A stretch of DNA of 64,000 nt, taken from NCBI RefSeq assembly GCF_012489685.1, contig NC_080042.1, forward strand, positions 33,237,158 to 33,301,157, given 5' to 3'. Made by a program: the position numbers and the translations under genes. The notes under the pieces are model-generated. The model saw only the letters and a program-made list of their open reading frames with translations. It was not told where the DNA came from and did not search any database. Positions 44,513 to 55,416 of this stretch are shown piece by piece. Each line of letters opens with the position of its first letter. The first letter of the stretch is position 1. This stretch comes from Lotus japonicus. Taxonomy: Eukaryota > Streptophyta > Magnoliopsida > Fabales > Fabaceae.

Positions 44513-44777
44513 ATAGGTGTCACGAGATTGAGATTTTGGAAGGCGTTCAGGATCAGCGGAGTTTCAAGGGCTAGGATCACAGCGGCGCGAGAAGACAGGG
44601 ACGGTGGATCAGTGAAAGGTACGAGGGACCAAAAAGAAAACCAAGAAATCCAAAAAGCCCAAATCTGGCGAGACCATCGTTCCCCGCCAAGACCCGGTGA
44701 GTAGGAGCGCCTCGAGTCCAGAAGGCAGGGTGAGGGCACCGTCCGCTCCTGAGGAGTCCAACGCTAGTCAACCTGCG
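44478..44777 (+). repeat. 300-bp chimeric segment, copy 2
   Basis: Direct copy of 40927-41226 at an offset of 3551 bp; its first 35 bp are the end of the full-length Athila LTR. It ends ACCTGCG, the left side of the insertion site of the LTR at 44778. Confidence 0.85.
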
Positions 44778-45320
44778 TGATGACCCGGATTTCCTTGAAT
44801 CCCATTTTCTGAATATCAATCTAAGCTTGTATGCATGCTTGCTTTATGCTTTTCTATAATCATAATGAAAGTTTGTTATAGATTAGGGAACTGATTTGGG
44901 ATTACTCCTTCTATCTTGGCAACTAGGAATATAGGAAGGGTTGTGGGTTGTTGGCCAGAATTTGCATGATCTAAAACCTCATATAAATGACTAAGTACAC
45001 AAGGAATTGGGCTTAGCTTTTAGTATGGGAGAATTGCTTATGTGAGGAATCAATAAGTGAGTAACTAGGCTATAGCATCAAGGAGAGATTCATGAGAACA
45101 TGTGCTTAGAATGATGTGCTTGAATTGACTAGTTGAGCAAGAACTCAAAGCATGTTCTTTTCTGAGTTTTTGTTTATTTTATCTTTGCTACTTCGACATA
45201 TCTCTTTTTCAATAAAACAAATATCCATACTCAAGGCTTAAACCAAATTTAGTCACTTGCAATCCCTGTGGTTCGATATTTAAAACCGGGTGGATTTGTA
45301 CACTTGCGGATTTACCAACA
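44778..45320 (+). mobile_element. Athila solo LTR, internally deleted
   Basis: Starts TGATGACCCGG, ends TTTACCAACA. Flanks CTGCG (44773-44777) and TTGCG (45321-45325) are a 4-of-5 target duplication. Removing the LTR joins coding sequence of the extra ORF (SNASQP to PEGTTTVAP) in the same order as in the antisense copy. At 543 bp it lacks more than half of the family LTR (1.3 kb). Confidence 0.8.
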
Positions 45321-46420
45321 TTGCGCCTGAGGGCACCACTACCGTCGCCCCTCAACCGGTCCCTGTATCTGATCATTCGACTAAACAAGTTGGGGCGAGC
45401 TCACCTCGGGCCTCCCCCGCTCGTTCAATGAGTTGTCATGATGAGGATCAGGTTCCTGTCATTCCGTTGTCTCCCCCGTCTTCCCCTTGTCACTCTTTCT
45501 CCGCCCCCGAACACTTGGGCGCCGAGGAAAAAGAAGGTCCCACGATGAACCGCCAACTTACCCCTGTCGACTTTATGTTGACCGATCCTTTCTTTGGGAA
45601 TTTGAAGAAGGTAGAAGATACTGATCTTGATGGCGTGGCTCAAGAAGCCGTCTTGAGCCTTCTCCACGCTGCCTGCCTGTTTGCTAAGTTCTCCAAAGAT
45701 TCGACCACCGCCGCTAAGGTTGAAGAGCTTCGCCAGAAAGCGGAGGGGTACCGTACTGCCACGCTCGAAGCGTACGGCGAGCGTGACAGGCTAGTAGCCC
45801 AGGTGGCGGAAGAGGTGACCAGGCTGAACAATTTGGGCATCGAAATGTGTGGACGCGAGTCTGACTTGTCCGACTGTGAGGGGAGAATTGAGGAATTGGA
45901 GGATGAGCTTGTCGATATGCAGAAGGAATTGGAAGCTCGGGCCCATGCGATCGCTGCGGGTAAGGAAAACTGCATCGCCAAGGATAAAGAGCTCGCATTC
46001 CCGCGCGGCGAACTTGCGTTAACGAGCGAGGCCCTCGCCACGGCGAGAGCCCAAATAGAGGCTAAAGACAAATCTATCGCGGATGCGGAGGCCCGGACAT
46101 CCTCCGATGTCAAGGCCCTTGAGACGAGGCTGAAGATTGAAGCTGCTGCTGAAGCCGTGGAAGAGCGTGGTCGTGGCTTCTTCCTTGCGAAGGCGCAAGT
46201 CTTGCACCTCTACAAAGAGCTGGATCTTAGCGAGATGGGGGCGTTCAAGAGAGTGCTTCTAGATCAGGGTAGTTCTGCGGATATCATCTATGGCGACGCA
46301 TTTGATCAATTGGGGTTAACAGATCAAGACCTGATGCCGTATTCCGGGACTTTGGTAGGTTTTTCGGGGGCAGGTTTGGGTACGCGACAACTTGGATTTG
46401 GATACAGTTTTTGGCGTTGA
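45321..46420 (+). pseudogene. Sense copy of the Tat extra ORF joined to a protease piece
   Basis: From 45321 the plus strand encodes the coiled-coil-rich C-terminal part of the extra ORF: PEGTTTVAPQPVPVSDHS, MNRQLTPVDFMLTDPFFGNL, then a long heptad-like section rich in Glu, Ala and Lys. Near 46254 it changes to the start of a Tat protease (LLDQGSSADIIYGDAFDQLG, SGTLVGFSGAG), so the two are fused in one frame. The same ORF is present in the opposite orientation at 48249-49190. A fusion of an antisense-type ORF with protease is not a family layout; I take it as rearranged. Confidence 0.8.
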
Positions 46421-46439
46421 TGAGAACGCGAAGCTCTTG

Positions 46440-46724
46440 TGAGTAAGGTATTTGGTTTTGCAGGTAGTCGCATCGTATAATGTCATCATTGGTCGGAACA
46501 CGCATAACCGCCTCTGTGCAGTAATATCGACAGCCCATATGGCGGTGAAATATCCGCTGATATGCGGGAAGGTAGGAAAGATCGCGGTAGACCAACGTTG
46601 GGCGAGGGAATGTTACTACAACTGCTTGAGCTTGTATGGTAAGAAGGGAGCTGGCGTCGGGCATAGGTATCACGAGATCGAGATCTTGGAAGGCGATCAG
46701 GATCAGCGGAGCGTCAAGGGCTAG
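46440..46724 (+). pseudogene. C-terminal protease fragment of the Tat/Retand-like element
   Basis: After an 80-bp stretch unlike the family, the plus strand resumes with VVASYNVIIGRNTHNRLCAV and STAHMAVKYPLICGKVG, the C-terminal lobe of Tat protease. It continues to ARECYYNCLSLYGKK. RT does not follow. Confidence 0.75.
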
Positions 46725-48154
46725 GATCAGGGCGGCGCGAGAAGACAGGGACGGTGAATCAGTGAAAGGTACGGGGGACCAAAAAGGAACCAAAATCAGG
46801 AAAGGCCAGAAGGCAGGATAGGGAAGGATGGGCAATTTACTGACGCTCATGCTGAGGTGCGCTGGGCAAACGTGATTGGGAACCTGGAAATGTATAAATT
46901 CAATAGGGGAGTATTGGCGATTGAGCCCAAGCTCACAGTTGATTAGGAAAGGCGCTTGGAGAAGTTGGTAGAAGACAATTTTGGCCTCTTCAATTGGAGT
47001 CAAAAGGACGCCGCACTTTGGAGGTTGCTCTGATTCAAAAAGCCAACCTTTTTGGGCACGCGTCAGGAAGAAAGTGGTGAGAGGGGGCAGTGCTACAGGG
47101 TGCAGCCTAGTTGAAGCTATAGCGAAGCCGCGGCGAGCAAAGCAACTTCGGAAAATTTGACCTATCACGGGGCAAGACGAAAGCCGAAGAGGAACGATGC
47201 CAAGCGCGTCGCCGCAGGAGCAAAGGAAAAACGAAGGTGGAGTGTGGGAAACCAGTGGGGGCCGCAAATTTGAGACCTACAAAGGCGGCCCGGTACATCA
47301 AGCAAGGGAACAAGCTAGGCAAGAGCTCATTCTATCACAGGGTGGCCGAGTGGGGCGACCGGCCTCACACGAGTGAGGAATGAGTGGCGAGTACGTCGGG
47401 GCTAAAAGATGAGGTGCTTGGCGTGTTACTCTAATCAGAGGGGACGACTACTGGGAGGGCAGGAGCAGTGGCATGGCAGGAAGGAGCAAAAATTAGGACA
47501 AAAAATAAAGATGTACTCTTTTTCTCCATCGCGGGAGTTTTTTAATGAGGCATCCCTCAATAAATGTAAAAACCTCTTTTTACAATCAAATAAAAAAGGA
47601 TATTCTCAGCAATACTCCTAACTCACAACTGAATTGTAACGGTTGCTCGGTGGGAAAAATTCCATGAAGGTGGTGATCCCAACACGACCTCGATGTCTGG
47701 GGATCGCTCCGGAAAGTCCGGCGCAACCGTTGCTACTTGTTGGCGACGTGTGCAGGTAAGCTTCTTATCCCAAACGCCTCCCCGAAATATGGGCGAGCTT
47801 TTCTAACTAGGCTAAGCCTTGGGCAACCCACATAGACATTGGGACCCAAGCCACCATAAGCCCTCGCCAAGAAAAACTGGCGAGGCCGCACCTGATCTTA
47901 CGGGAAAAGCATGTGAACAAAGCCTCGGTTCAAACCTGAGCAAAAGTCATTGTTAAACCCGGCACACCCTCCAAGTCGTTGAACGTAATTGAGACTTAAA
48001 TTGAAAACAAACGCAAAATTGAACATGGCGAGGCGAAAAGCAAAAGAAGGCAAAATGAGTCGCAACACACTTTCATTAGCAGCCAGCCTCGCCGGGCAGT
48101 CATAATTAGTTAATTACAATAAGCGGTAAGGGAAAATAAATACAAATAGTCAAA
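46725..48154 (+). other. Degenerate internal region of the Tat/Retand-like element
   Basis: No intact gene. Short coding-like pieces with stops occur between 46830 and 47400. At about 47520 there is CTCCATCGCGGGAGTTTTTT, then non-coding sequence leading to the 3' end of the antisense ORF. Most RT, RNase H and integrase sequence has been deleted. Confidence 0.6.
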
Positions 48155-50640
48155 CTAAATTGATATCTTCTTTTTCTCTTTCATTTTCAGTAGCCAGGAA
48201 GTACTGGTGTTAAAACCTGGGGGGTCATTTGGGCCAACCAAACCCTCGGAAGTGACTCTCTTGAAGGCCCTCATCTCGCTAAGATCCAGCTCTTTGTAGA
48301 TGTGCAAGACTTGGGCCTTCGCAAGGAAGAAGCCACGACCACGCTCTTCCACGGCTTCAGCAACAGCTTCAATCTTCAGCCTTCTCTCTAGGGCCTTGAC
48401 ATCGGAGGATGTCCGGGCCTCCGCATCTGCGATAGATTTGTATTTAGCCTCTATCTGGGCTCTCTCCGTGGCTAGGGCCTCGCTCGTTGACGCTAGTTCG
48501 CCACGCAAGAACGCGAGCTCTTTATCCTTGGCGATGCAGTCTTCCCTACCCGCAGCGATCGCCTAGGCCCGAGCGTCCAATTCCTTCTGCATATCGACAA
48601 GCTCATCCTCCAATTCCTCAATTCACCCCTCACAATCGGACAAGTCAGACTCGCGTCCACACATTTCAATGCCCAAATTGTTCAGCTTGGTCACCTTGTC
48701 CGCCACCTCGGCTACTAGCCTGTCACGCTTGCCATACGCTTCGAGCGTGGCAGTACGGTACCCCTCCGCTTTCTGGCGAAGCTCTTCAACCTTAGCGGCG
48801 GTGGTCGAATCTTTGGAGAACTTAGCAAATAGGCAGGCAGCGTGGAGAAGGCTCAAGACGGCTTCTTGAGCCACGCCATCAAGAACAGTATCTTCTACCT
48901 TCTTCAAATTCCCAAAGAAAGGATCGGTCAACATAAAGTCGACAGGGGTAAGTTGGCGGTTCATCGTGGGACCTTCTTTTTCCTCGGCGCCCAAGTGTTC
49001 GGGGGCGGGGAAAGAGTGACAAGGGGAAGACGGGGGAGACAACGGAATGACAGGAACCTGATCCTCATCATTGCAACTCATTGAACGAGCGGGGGAGGCC
49101 TGAGGTGAGCTCGCCCCAACTTGTTGAGTCGAATGATCAGATACAGGGACTAGTTGAGGGGCGACGGTAATGGTGCCCTCGGGCGTAGGTTGACTAGCGT
49201 TGGACTCCTCAGGAGCGGACGGTGCCTTCGCCCAGCCTTCTGGACTCCAGGCGCTCCTACTCACCGGGTCTTGGTGGGGAACGTTGGTCTCGCCAGATTT
49301 GGGCTTTTTGGATTTCTTGGTTTTCTTTTTCGGTGGGGGGGCGACAATCTTGTCTTCTCCAACCAATGCTGGTTTGCCAGATTCAACTTCTTTGGATTTT
49401 CCGGTTTTCTTCTCCGGTGGAGGGAGGATAGTCTCGGCGGCGGCGCTGGCTCACCAGATTCAAGGAGAACGGTTCCGTCGTCAGCATCCGAAACGGTGGC
49501 GCGTTTTCTCTTTCCCCCACCAGTGTTGAAAACGGGAGGAAATTTAATCACCTTGGCGGCGAGGGCACTCTCCAGTTCAGTCCTGGTGAACTTCATTTCC
49601 TTTGAAAACAAAAGGAGATATGCACAACAAGTGTAAGCAAGAGATACAGTAGGAGGAAACATGATGGTACGATGTAAAGAAGGGGCAAGCGAGGGGCAAG
49701 CGGTGTTTCAACCTAGGAGTGGACCGAGGGTGTTCTCGCGAGCGGCCACCAGCAATTACGAACACTCGAGAATGGGAAGCTTGGCAACAAACCTGAGGAT
49801 GATTTTGTCTTCGTCACTCAGCAACGTGTCCGAGGGCGGCGGAACAACGCGGGGGGGGGGGGGGGGGGGGGGGGCTTTCGTCAAGTAAAAGGGAAATTGG
49901 GTAGTCCCATCCCGTAAAGTAAAAGCTTCAGGGTATGTGGGATGCACAACCACATGGAAATACCGGCGTCCAGGTCCCATCTTGACATTGCTTTTGTATG
50001 TTTGGAGGCGTTGTCGACCTGTGCGGGATTTTAGAGAAACCCAACCCTGAGCCTTCAGGGACTTCGGTTCCACAACGTAGAAGTAGAAGAAGTGGGCAAC
50101 CCTCGGCTCGAGGCCGATGGCGTCGCACAGTATCTCAAAACACTTGGCGAAGGCCCAGGCATTTTGGTGTAGTTGGCAGGGAGCAACGTTGATCTCCCTC
50201 ATCACTTGGCAGAGGAATCAGGAGAAGGGTAGCTTGATCTCCAAATTGAGGAACAGGTACTCATAGACATAAAAGTAATGGGGTTTCTTTGCACCGTGGT
50301 CAACCATGCGGCGCAGCCAGAGGCGGTATCTATTTAAGAACTTTCCAGTAACAATTAAGGATGTCCTCAAGGGATTTCTTGTAACAAAACCTGTCAGTCT
50401 GGCGGGCGGTTTCGGGAACGGATTCATCGGAGGCTTGCTCTGAGGGCTGGAAAATGGTCTCTTGAGTGGGACTCTGGTCTATAGGTTCAGGAAAGGTGGC
50501 GAACACCTGACGCCAAAAGGGCTCGATGGCCTCTCTACTAAGGGGAACCACTCCTGGAGGAGGAGGGTCAACCAAGGGTGAAGATGCGGGGGTAGCGTTC
50601 TGGGAACGAGAAGATTTTTGGAGGCGGCGTTGGGAAGTAA
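48155..50640 (-). pseudogene. Antisense extra ORF of the Tat/Retand-like element (gypsy-type transposon domain plus coiled coil), broken
   Basis: Read on the minus strand from about 50640. The N-terminal part has PLSREAIEPFWRQVFATF. The middle matches the plant 'putative gypsy type transposon' domain: YRLWLRRMVDHGAKKPHYFY, MREINVAPCQLHQNAWAFAK, VAHFFYFYVVEPKSLKAQGW, GRRYFHVVVHPTYPEAF. A proline run follows (from the poly-G tract), then lysine-rich KKKTKKSKKPKSG and the acidic, Ala/Glu-rich coiled coil ending near 48155. Frameshifts and stops (for example 48623) break it, and its 5' end is cut by the solo LTR at 50653. Role unknown; extra ORFs like this are known in Tat elements. Confidence 0.8.
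49851..49874. repeat. Poly-G homopolymer, 24 nt
   Basis: Twenty-four G in a row on the plus strand, read as a proline run in the antisense ORF. Length is probably unreliable in any assembly. Confidence 0.9.
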
Positions 50641-50652
50641 TTTTGCAGAAGG

Positions 50653-51952
50653 TGATGACCCTAGTTTAGTAGTGTTTTTAGGGTCATTTCATTGTAGGTT
50701 TTGAGGTTTTTTGTTGAGTCTCATGTAGTGTTTCATGCATTCTCATGCATTTTTTCTTTATTTGTGTTTTTGCTTTGTTTTGGTAATTTCTTAGTTTTAT
50801 GAGGACTTACTTTGCATTTTAGGTTAGCTTAAGAGTTTATTGAAAGTTCCACTTGTTTTGAGGACCTTTGTGCAAAACTAACCTTTAAGTTTCTAGATAT
50901 TTCCTAGCTTGTGCATTACGTTTTTCAGGTTGGATCAACTGAAGATGGAAGGTCTAGGGGCTTAAAGGCATGAAGAAGGCATTAAAGTGGAGTTAAAATG
51001 AAGTTTAAGGGGGTTTTTGGGCGAGCAAGGGCGCTCAGGCGCCAGGGGCGCCTAAGCGCCAATGAGGCAGAATCCAACTTTGAAGCTGGCGCTGGAGCGC
51101 TCGGCACTGACGCTGGAGCGCCCGGCACACAGAAAACTCGCCCATTTTGCCTATAAATAGGATTTTTGTCATTTTTCTTGGGATATTTTTTCATTTTCTA
51201 ATATTCTAATAAGTTAGAAGATAGGGTTTGGGTTCTAGAGCTTGAGGAGCTTTCTCCAAGTCCAAGCTTTAGAAGATAGAAAGCTTGAGGAGCTTTCTCA
51301 TAGCCATGCTTGGCTAAAACCCTTTTGCTTTGAGTTTTTTGTAAGACTTTGGATGCTTTAGCTATAATTCCTCTTCTATTCATGTTGTTCTGAGTAACCC
51401 CTTGAATCTCACTCCTATGCTTTATCTTTTAAGCTTGAATGCATGCTAGCTTTTTTCTTTTCTATAATCATAACAGAAGTTTGTTATAGAATTGGGACTT
51501 ATTGTGGGATTTCCTCTTCTATGCTTGCTACTAGGAATAGAGGAAGGGTTCGGGTTTGTTGGCCTGAATTGCATGCATAGTGCTTCTAGCAAATGTTTAG
51601 GTTGTCAAGGAATTGTGCCTATCTTTTGACCTGAGAGGGTTGTCTATGCGAGGCATCGATAGATGACTAATTAGGCTAGAACATCAAGGAGAGACTCCGA
51701 ACTTTGTGAGTAGGAAAGGTTTTCTAAAACTGAATTAGTTGAGCAAGAACCCAAGGCATTCTCACCATTGTTCTTCACACACTTATATTTCATTCGCTTG
51801 TTAACTAAGAAATTCAACAATCAACCTTAAACCTGAATTTTACTCGCTTTCCAACTGTGAACTCGAGGCTTAAACTGAATTCGCATGCCAATTCCCTGTG
51901 GTTCGATAAATTAAAACCGGGTAGATTCAGTACACTTGCAGATTGATCAACA
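50653..51952 (+). mobile_element. Athila solo LTR
   Basis: 1300 bp, TGATGACCCTAGTTTAG to GATTGATCAACA, related to 43194-44512 along its length, with clusters of GGCGCT/AGCGCC palindromes at 51028-51125. Flanking 5-mers (GAAGG or AGAAG, against AAAAG) match poorly, so the target duplication is uncertain. It lies at the 5' end of the antisense ORF. Confidence 0.8.
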
Positions 51953-52637
51953 AAAAGCAAAGCGGAAAGTGGCGCGGGCACAGGGATGGAGAAGTGGTGT
52001 TAAGATGCTAGCTCTTTGGAAGGTTTGGGGAGGCAAAGTGAGGGAGCAAGATTAAAGGGTTCTGGAGATAACAAATGATGGGAGAATGGGGTTTGATGAA
52101 AGAGAAGGAAGTAGTGGTCGAGATCGTGTCCGCGTGTAAGGATAACGAGAGATTGTGCCCCATGATGATAAGGTAAAATGATTACTTCGGGGAGAGAGAC
52201 GCGGATTTTTGGGAAGTGGGAGCAACGCATTAAATGGGAAATCGCAACGGCTGATTGGTTTAAATTCGAATTGGTAGGCTTTATTGAGATTTGAGGGGAT
52301 GTTTCGAGAGCAGCGGTTGGGATTCTGCAGATTCGCAGACCTTTGCATTTCCTCAGCATATTACACGCGACCTTCACGCGTCAAGCCACTGTGATTCATG
52401 GCGATCGCGGTAGCGGCTGGGCGAGCAAGTCAATCGGTGTTGCCACAAGCTCACTCATGGACTCGAAGGAGTCTGTCAAGCGAGTTAAAATTTAGCTTTA
52501 GCTTTATTTACCACGCCCTGTTGGTGACCTATCTTGTTCACTAGCCTTGACATTAGTTAGTTTTTCTTATGCTTGTCGCCTTTATTTTAAAGACAATCTT
52601 AGCTCTCATGCTTCGAGCTCGGTGTCTTGTGGACTTA
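51953..52637. other. 3' internal region of the Tat/Retand-like element
   Basis: No gene recognised. On the minus strand it would be the upstream region of the antisense ORF; no clear promoter is seen. No good polypurine tract precedes the 3' LTR (CTTGTGGACTTA). Confidence 0.55.
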
Positions 52638-52957
52638 TGGACTCGGCGAGACCCCAGAGGCCCTCGCCCAGGGATGCTCGCCCAAAGGCGATGCACAAGC
52701 CAAAGGTCTGGGCCTCCTCCGAGAGGCCCAACCGGCCCACTTAGTACGGTTAGATACGTCAGGCCCAACCCCAAGCCTATAAATAGAGGGAGGTTACCAA
52801 TTATAAGGGACTTTTAGCTCATTTCATGAATAACAAACTCGAGATTCAGTTACACTATCTCTCTAAGCGGTTACACGCTCTCTCTCTCTCTAGATTCTCT
52901 CATTGCAATCCTCTTACTCTAGGTACTATACCTTCTTTCTATGTTCTTGGTGGAACA
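52638..52957 (+). repeat. 3' LTR of the Tat/Retand-like element
   Basis: 320-bp direct copy of 39098-39416 with scattered substitutions, ending GGTGGAACA, then TTAAG. Confidence 0.88.
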
Positions 52958-53460
52958 TTAAGTAATTATAAATCCATTTAAATTAATTGCAAGGTGAATA
53001 GTAAATGGATATATGATGACATTGATGGGAGAGGAAAAGGTTAGTAATTTTTTTTAGTGAAATCATAATATTTAATTCATTCAATAAATCAAAGCTAATT
53101 ATGTTTTCCCTATGTAATTAGATTTCTTTTTCCTCTTGTAACCAAAAAATCCTCCAACTTCCCTTTTAAAAGATTATTAATATTTATTAATATTAATTAA
53201 TAATTAATTAATAGTTTAATAAATAAAAACTAAGTATGTTTTCCTTATGGAATTCCATAACTAATAACATCTAAATAATAATAAATTTATTTAAAATTGT
53301 TAGGACAGTCAAGATCAAAACTAATCAACGATCATGATTGATTTCCTAGAAATTAATCCACGAAATTACATAAATAACCATGATAATATTCATTCATGAG
53401 TCACAGTCTATTGTATGACTATTTTACCCTCTTGTTGCCACACTTATCTTTTATATAATA

Positions 53461-53956
53461 TTTTTATTTTTGAAAAATAAGTAGTCTAAATCTGAAACCA
53501 TGAAAAATAAAAAAATATAATTGAATATATGTTCATCGATTAATAGCAATTCAATACTACTAAGAATTGAAGTTTTTTAAAATCTTCTATTTCCCACAAA
53601 TGAAGCACACAAACTTTAACCTCTCATTCGACCTTTCCAGGAACAATGTCAGATATTTTTTGTGCAAAGTTCGGAACATTCTGTATTATAAAAAGATGAG
53701 AACTGGTAAAACTGATTAAACAAATAAGATACTCTTTATTAACTAATCAAATCAAGAAAAAGTGTGATGAAATCAAAGAAAGAAATTATGAGGAAATCAA
53801 GATGAAAAATCAATATCAAACGGGTAAACTAAGCTAATCATTCAAAAGACATTATAAGTACCTCCAAAATAACTCAAAGTTTGAGCCTCTGAAAAAACCA
53901 AAACAAATACCTCAACAACACTATGTGAAGTGCACATTTTAAATGAGCTTTATGAC
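53461..53956. other. AT-rich spacer between repeat copies
   Basis: About 500 bp with no ORF, RNA gene or repeat end recognised. Confidence 0.6.
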
Positions 53957-54555
53957 TAATTTATATAGTTGTAGAGTAAAAGGGCTGGGATGTGTTTTTT
54001 CTTTTGTTTGAGTGAAATAATATTTAATGTGCCCTATAAAATTCCATAACATAAGTAATTATAAATTTATTTAAATTAATTGTAAGATGAATAGTAAGCA
54101 AATGAATATATGATGACATTGATGGGAGAGGAAAATGTTAGTGGTTTTTTTAGTGAAATCATAATATTTAATTCATTCAATAAATCAAAACTACTTATGT
54201 TTTCATTGTTTAATTAGTTTTCCTTTTTCTCTTGTAACCAAAAAATCGTTCAACGTCCCTTCTAAAGGATTATTAATATTAACATTAATTAAGAATAAAT
54301 TGATAATTTAATAAATGAAAACTAAGTATGTTTTCCCTATGGAATTCCATAACTAATAACATCTAAATAATAATAAACTCATTTAAAATTGTAAGGACGG
54401 TCAAGATCAAAACTAATCTACGGATATGATTGATTTTCTAGAAATTAATCTATAAAATTACATAAAGATCTATGGAAAAATATTCATTCATGAGTCATAG
54501 TCTATTGCATGACTATTTTACCATCCTTGTTGCCAAACTTCTCTTTTATATAATA
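53957..54555 (+). repeat. AT-rich repeat unit, copy 2
   Basis: 599-bp direct copy of the split unit at 38990-39097/52963-53460. It ends at TATAATA, exactly where a minus-strand Helitron end begins. Confidence 0.8.
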
Positions 54556-55416
54556 CTAGTACTTTGACCCGTGCGATGCACGGGGATATTCATTTGTGTT
54601 TTTGTGTGTTTTTTTAAGATATTTTATGGATTAAAAGAACTAAATTTATTTTAGATTTTATTTTTCGGTAAACAAATTGTGATGATCGAAGAATTCATAA
54701 ATTTATGTTTGTTTTTTTACTGAATGATTGTATTTAGTTTTTTGAGTTGCTATTTTGTTTTTATATTTTGTAAGGTTGTTATGGAATTAATATCAAATTT
54801 AATGTTGAAATCATAAACTTCAATTGCTAAAGAATAATATTAATATTTATTTATATATTTGATAAATATGAAAATAATATTTTCTATGGAATTCAGTAAC
54901 TGATATTATAATTCCAAAAAAATTATCATGTCCTATGGAATTTCATAACTGATATTTTCTTCTTTTATTTGGTGTTTAAATAAGGTTAGTAAAAAATTTA
55001 TCATCGCATTCATATCAAATTTAATGTAAAAGTCCCAAAATGTAATTGCTAAAGATTAATATTAATTTACGTATTATATAAATTCGAAATAATTTAGTAT
55101 GTCCAGCAAAATTCCATATTGATATTCAGTTTGGTAAGATTGATATTAATATTAATTACTAACAATTTTTCATGTCCTAAAATTTAATAATGTCCTTTTT
55201 TTTATTTGGTTTGTTACTAATACTAACTAAAAACTCTAATAAGAAATTGGTTTCCAAATGTAAAAAAAAAAAAAAAACTCTAATAAGAAATTAGGTGCAG
55301 GTCCAAGGATTAGTAGAAAGTTTATTTTGGCTTTCTATCAAATTTAATGTAAAATCACAACCTTCTAAAGATTAATATAGTATAAATATCAATTAATATA
55401 TTTAATAAATCCGAAA
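54556..55416 (-). mobile_element. Helitron 3' end in minus orientation, with degenerate internal repeats
   Basis: CTAG at 54556-54559 and a perfect 7-bp-stem hairpin CCCGTGCGATGCACGGG at 54568-54584 are the reverse complement of the terminus at 38959-38989. Similarity extends further (ATATTCATTTGTGTTTTTG). From about 54780 to 55416 an AT-rich motif (TTGCTAAAGATTAATATTAA and TATGGAATTC) recurs several times. The far end was not found. Confidence 0.7.

Larger units (their letters stand above)
39098..52957 (+). mobile_element. Defective Tat/Retand-like Ty3 retrotransposon with antisense ORF, 13.86 kb
   Basis: Short LTRs (39098-39416 and 52638-52957) are flanked by TTAAG at 39093-39097 and 52958-52962. 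Inside are a PBS, broken gag, protease pieces, almost no RT or RNase H, a sense-oriented copy of an extra ORF (45321-46253), the antisense ORF itself (48155-50640), and at least three Athila-type insertions. An extra ORF, often antisense, is known for Tat-lineage elements. The element cannot replicate alone. Confidence 0.87.
38990..53460 (+). repeat. AT-rich repeat unit, copy 1 (split by the 13.9-kb Tat element)
   Basis: 38990-39097 plus 52963-53460 form a ~606-bp unit that is repeated at 53957-54555. Shared text includes TTGTAGAGTAAAAG, AATGTGCCCTAT, GATGACATTGATGGGAGAGG and CAGTCTATTG. The 13.9-kb element at 39098 is inserted 108 bp into copy 1. Source unknown. Confidence 0.8.

Noticed and set aside
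46284..47267. 327-codon minus-strand frame
   Set aside because: Crosses unrelated sense pieces (protease, degenerate region) in reverse and shows no recognised domain.
52547..52817. Overlapping short frames
   Set aside because: They lie in the GC-rich part of an LTR on both strands and have no domain.
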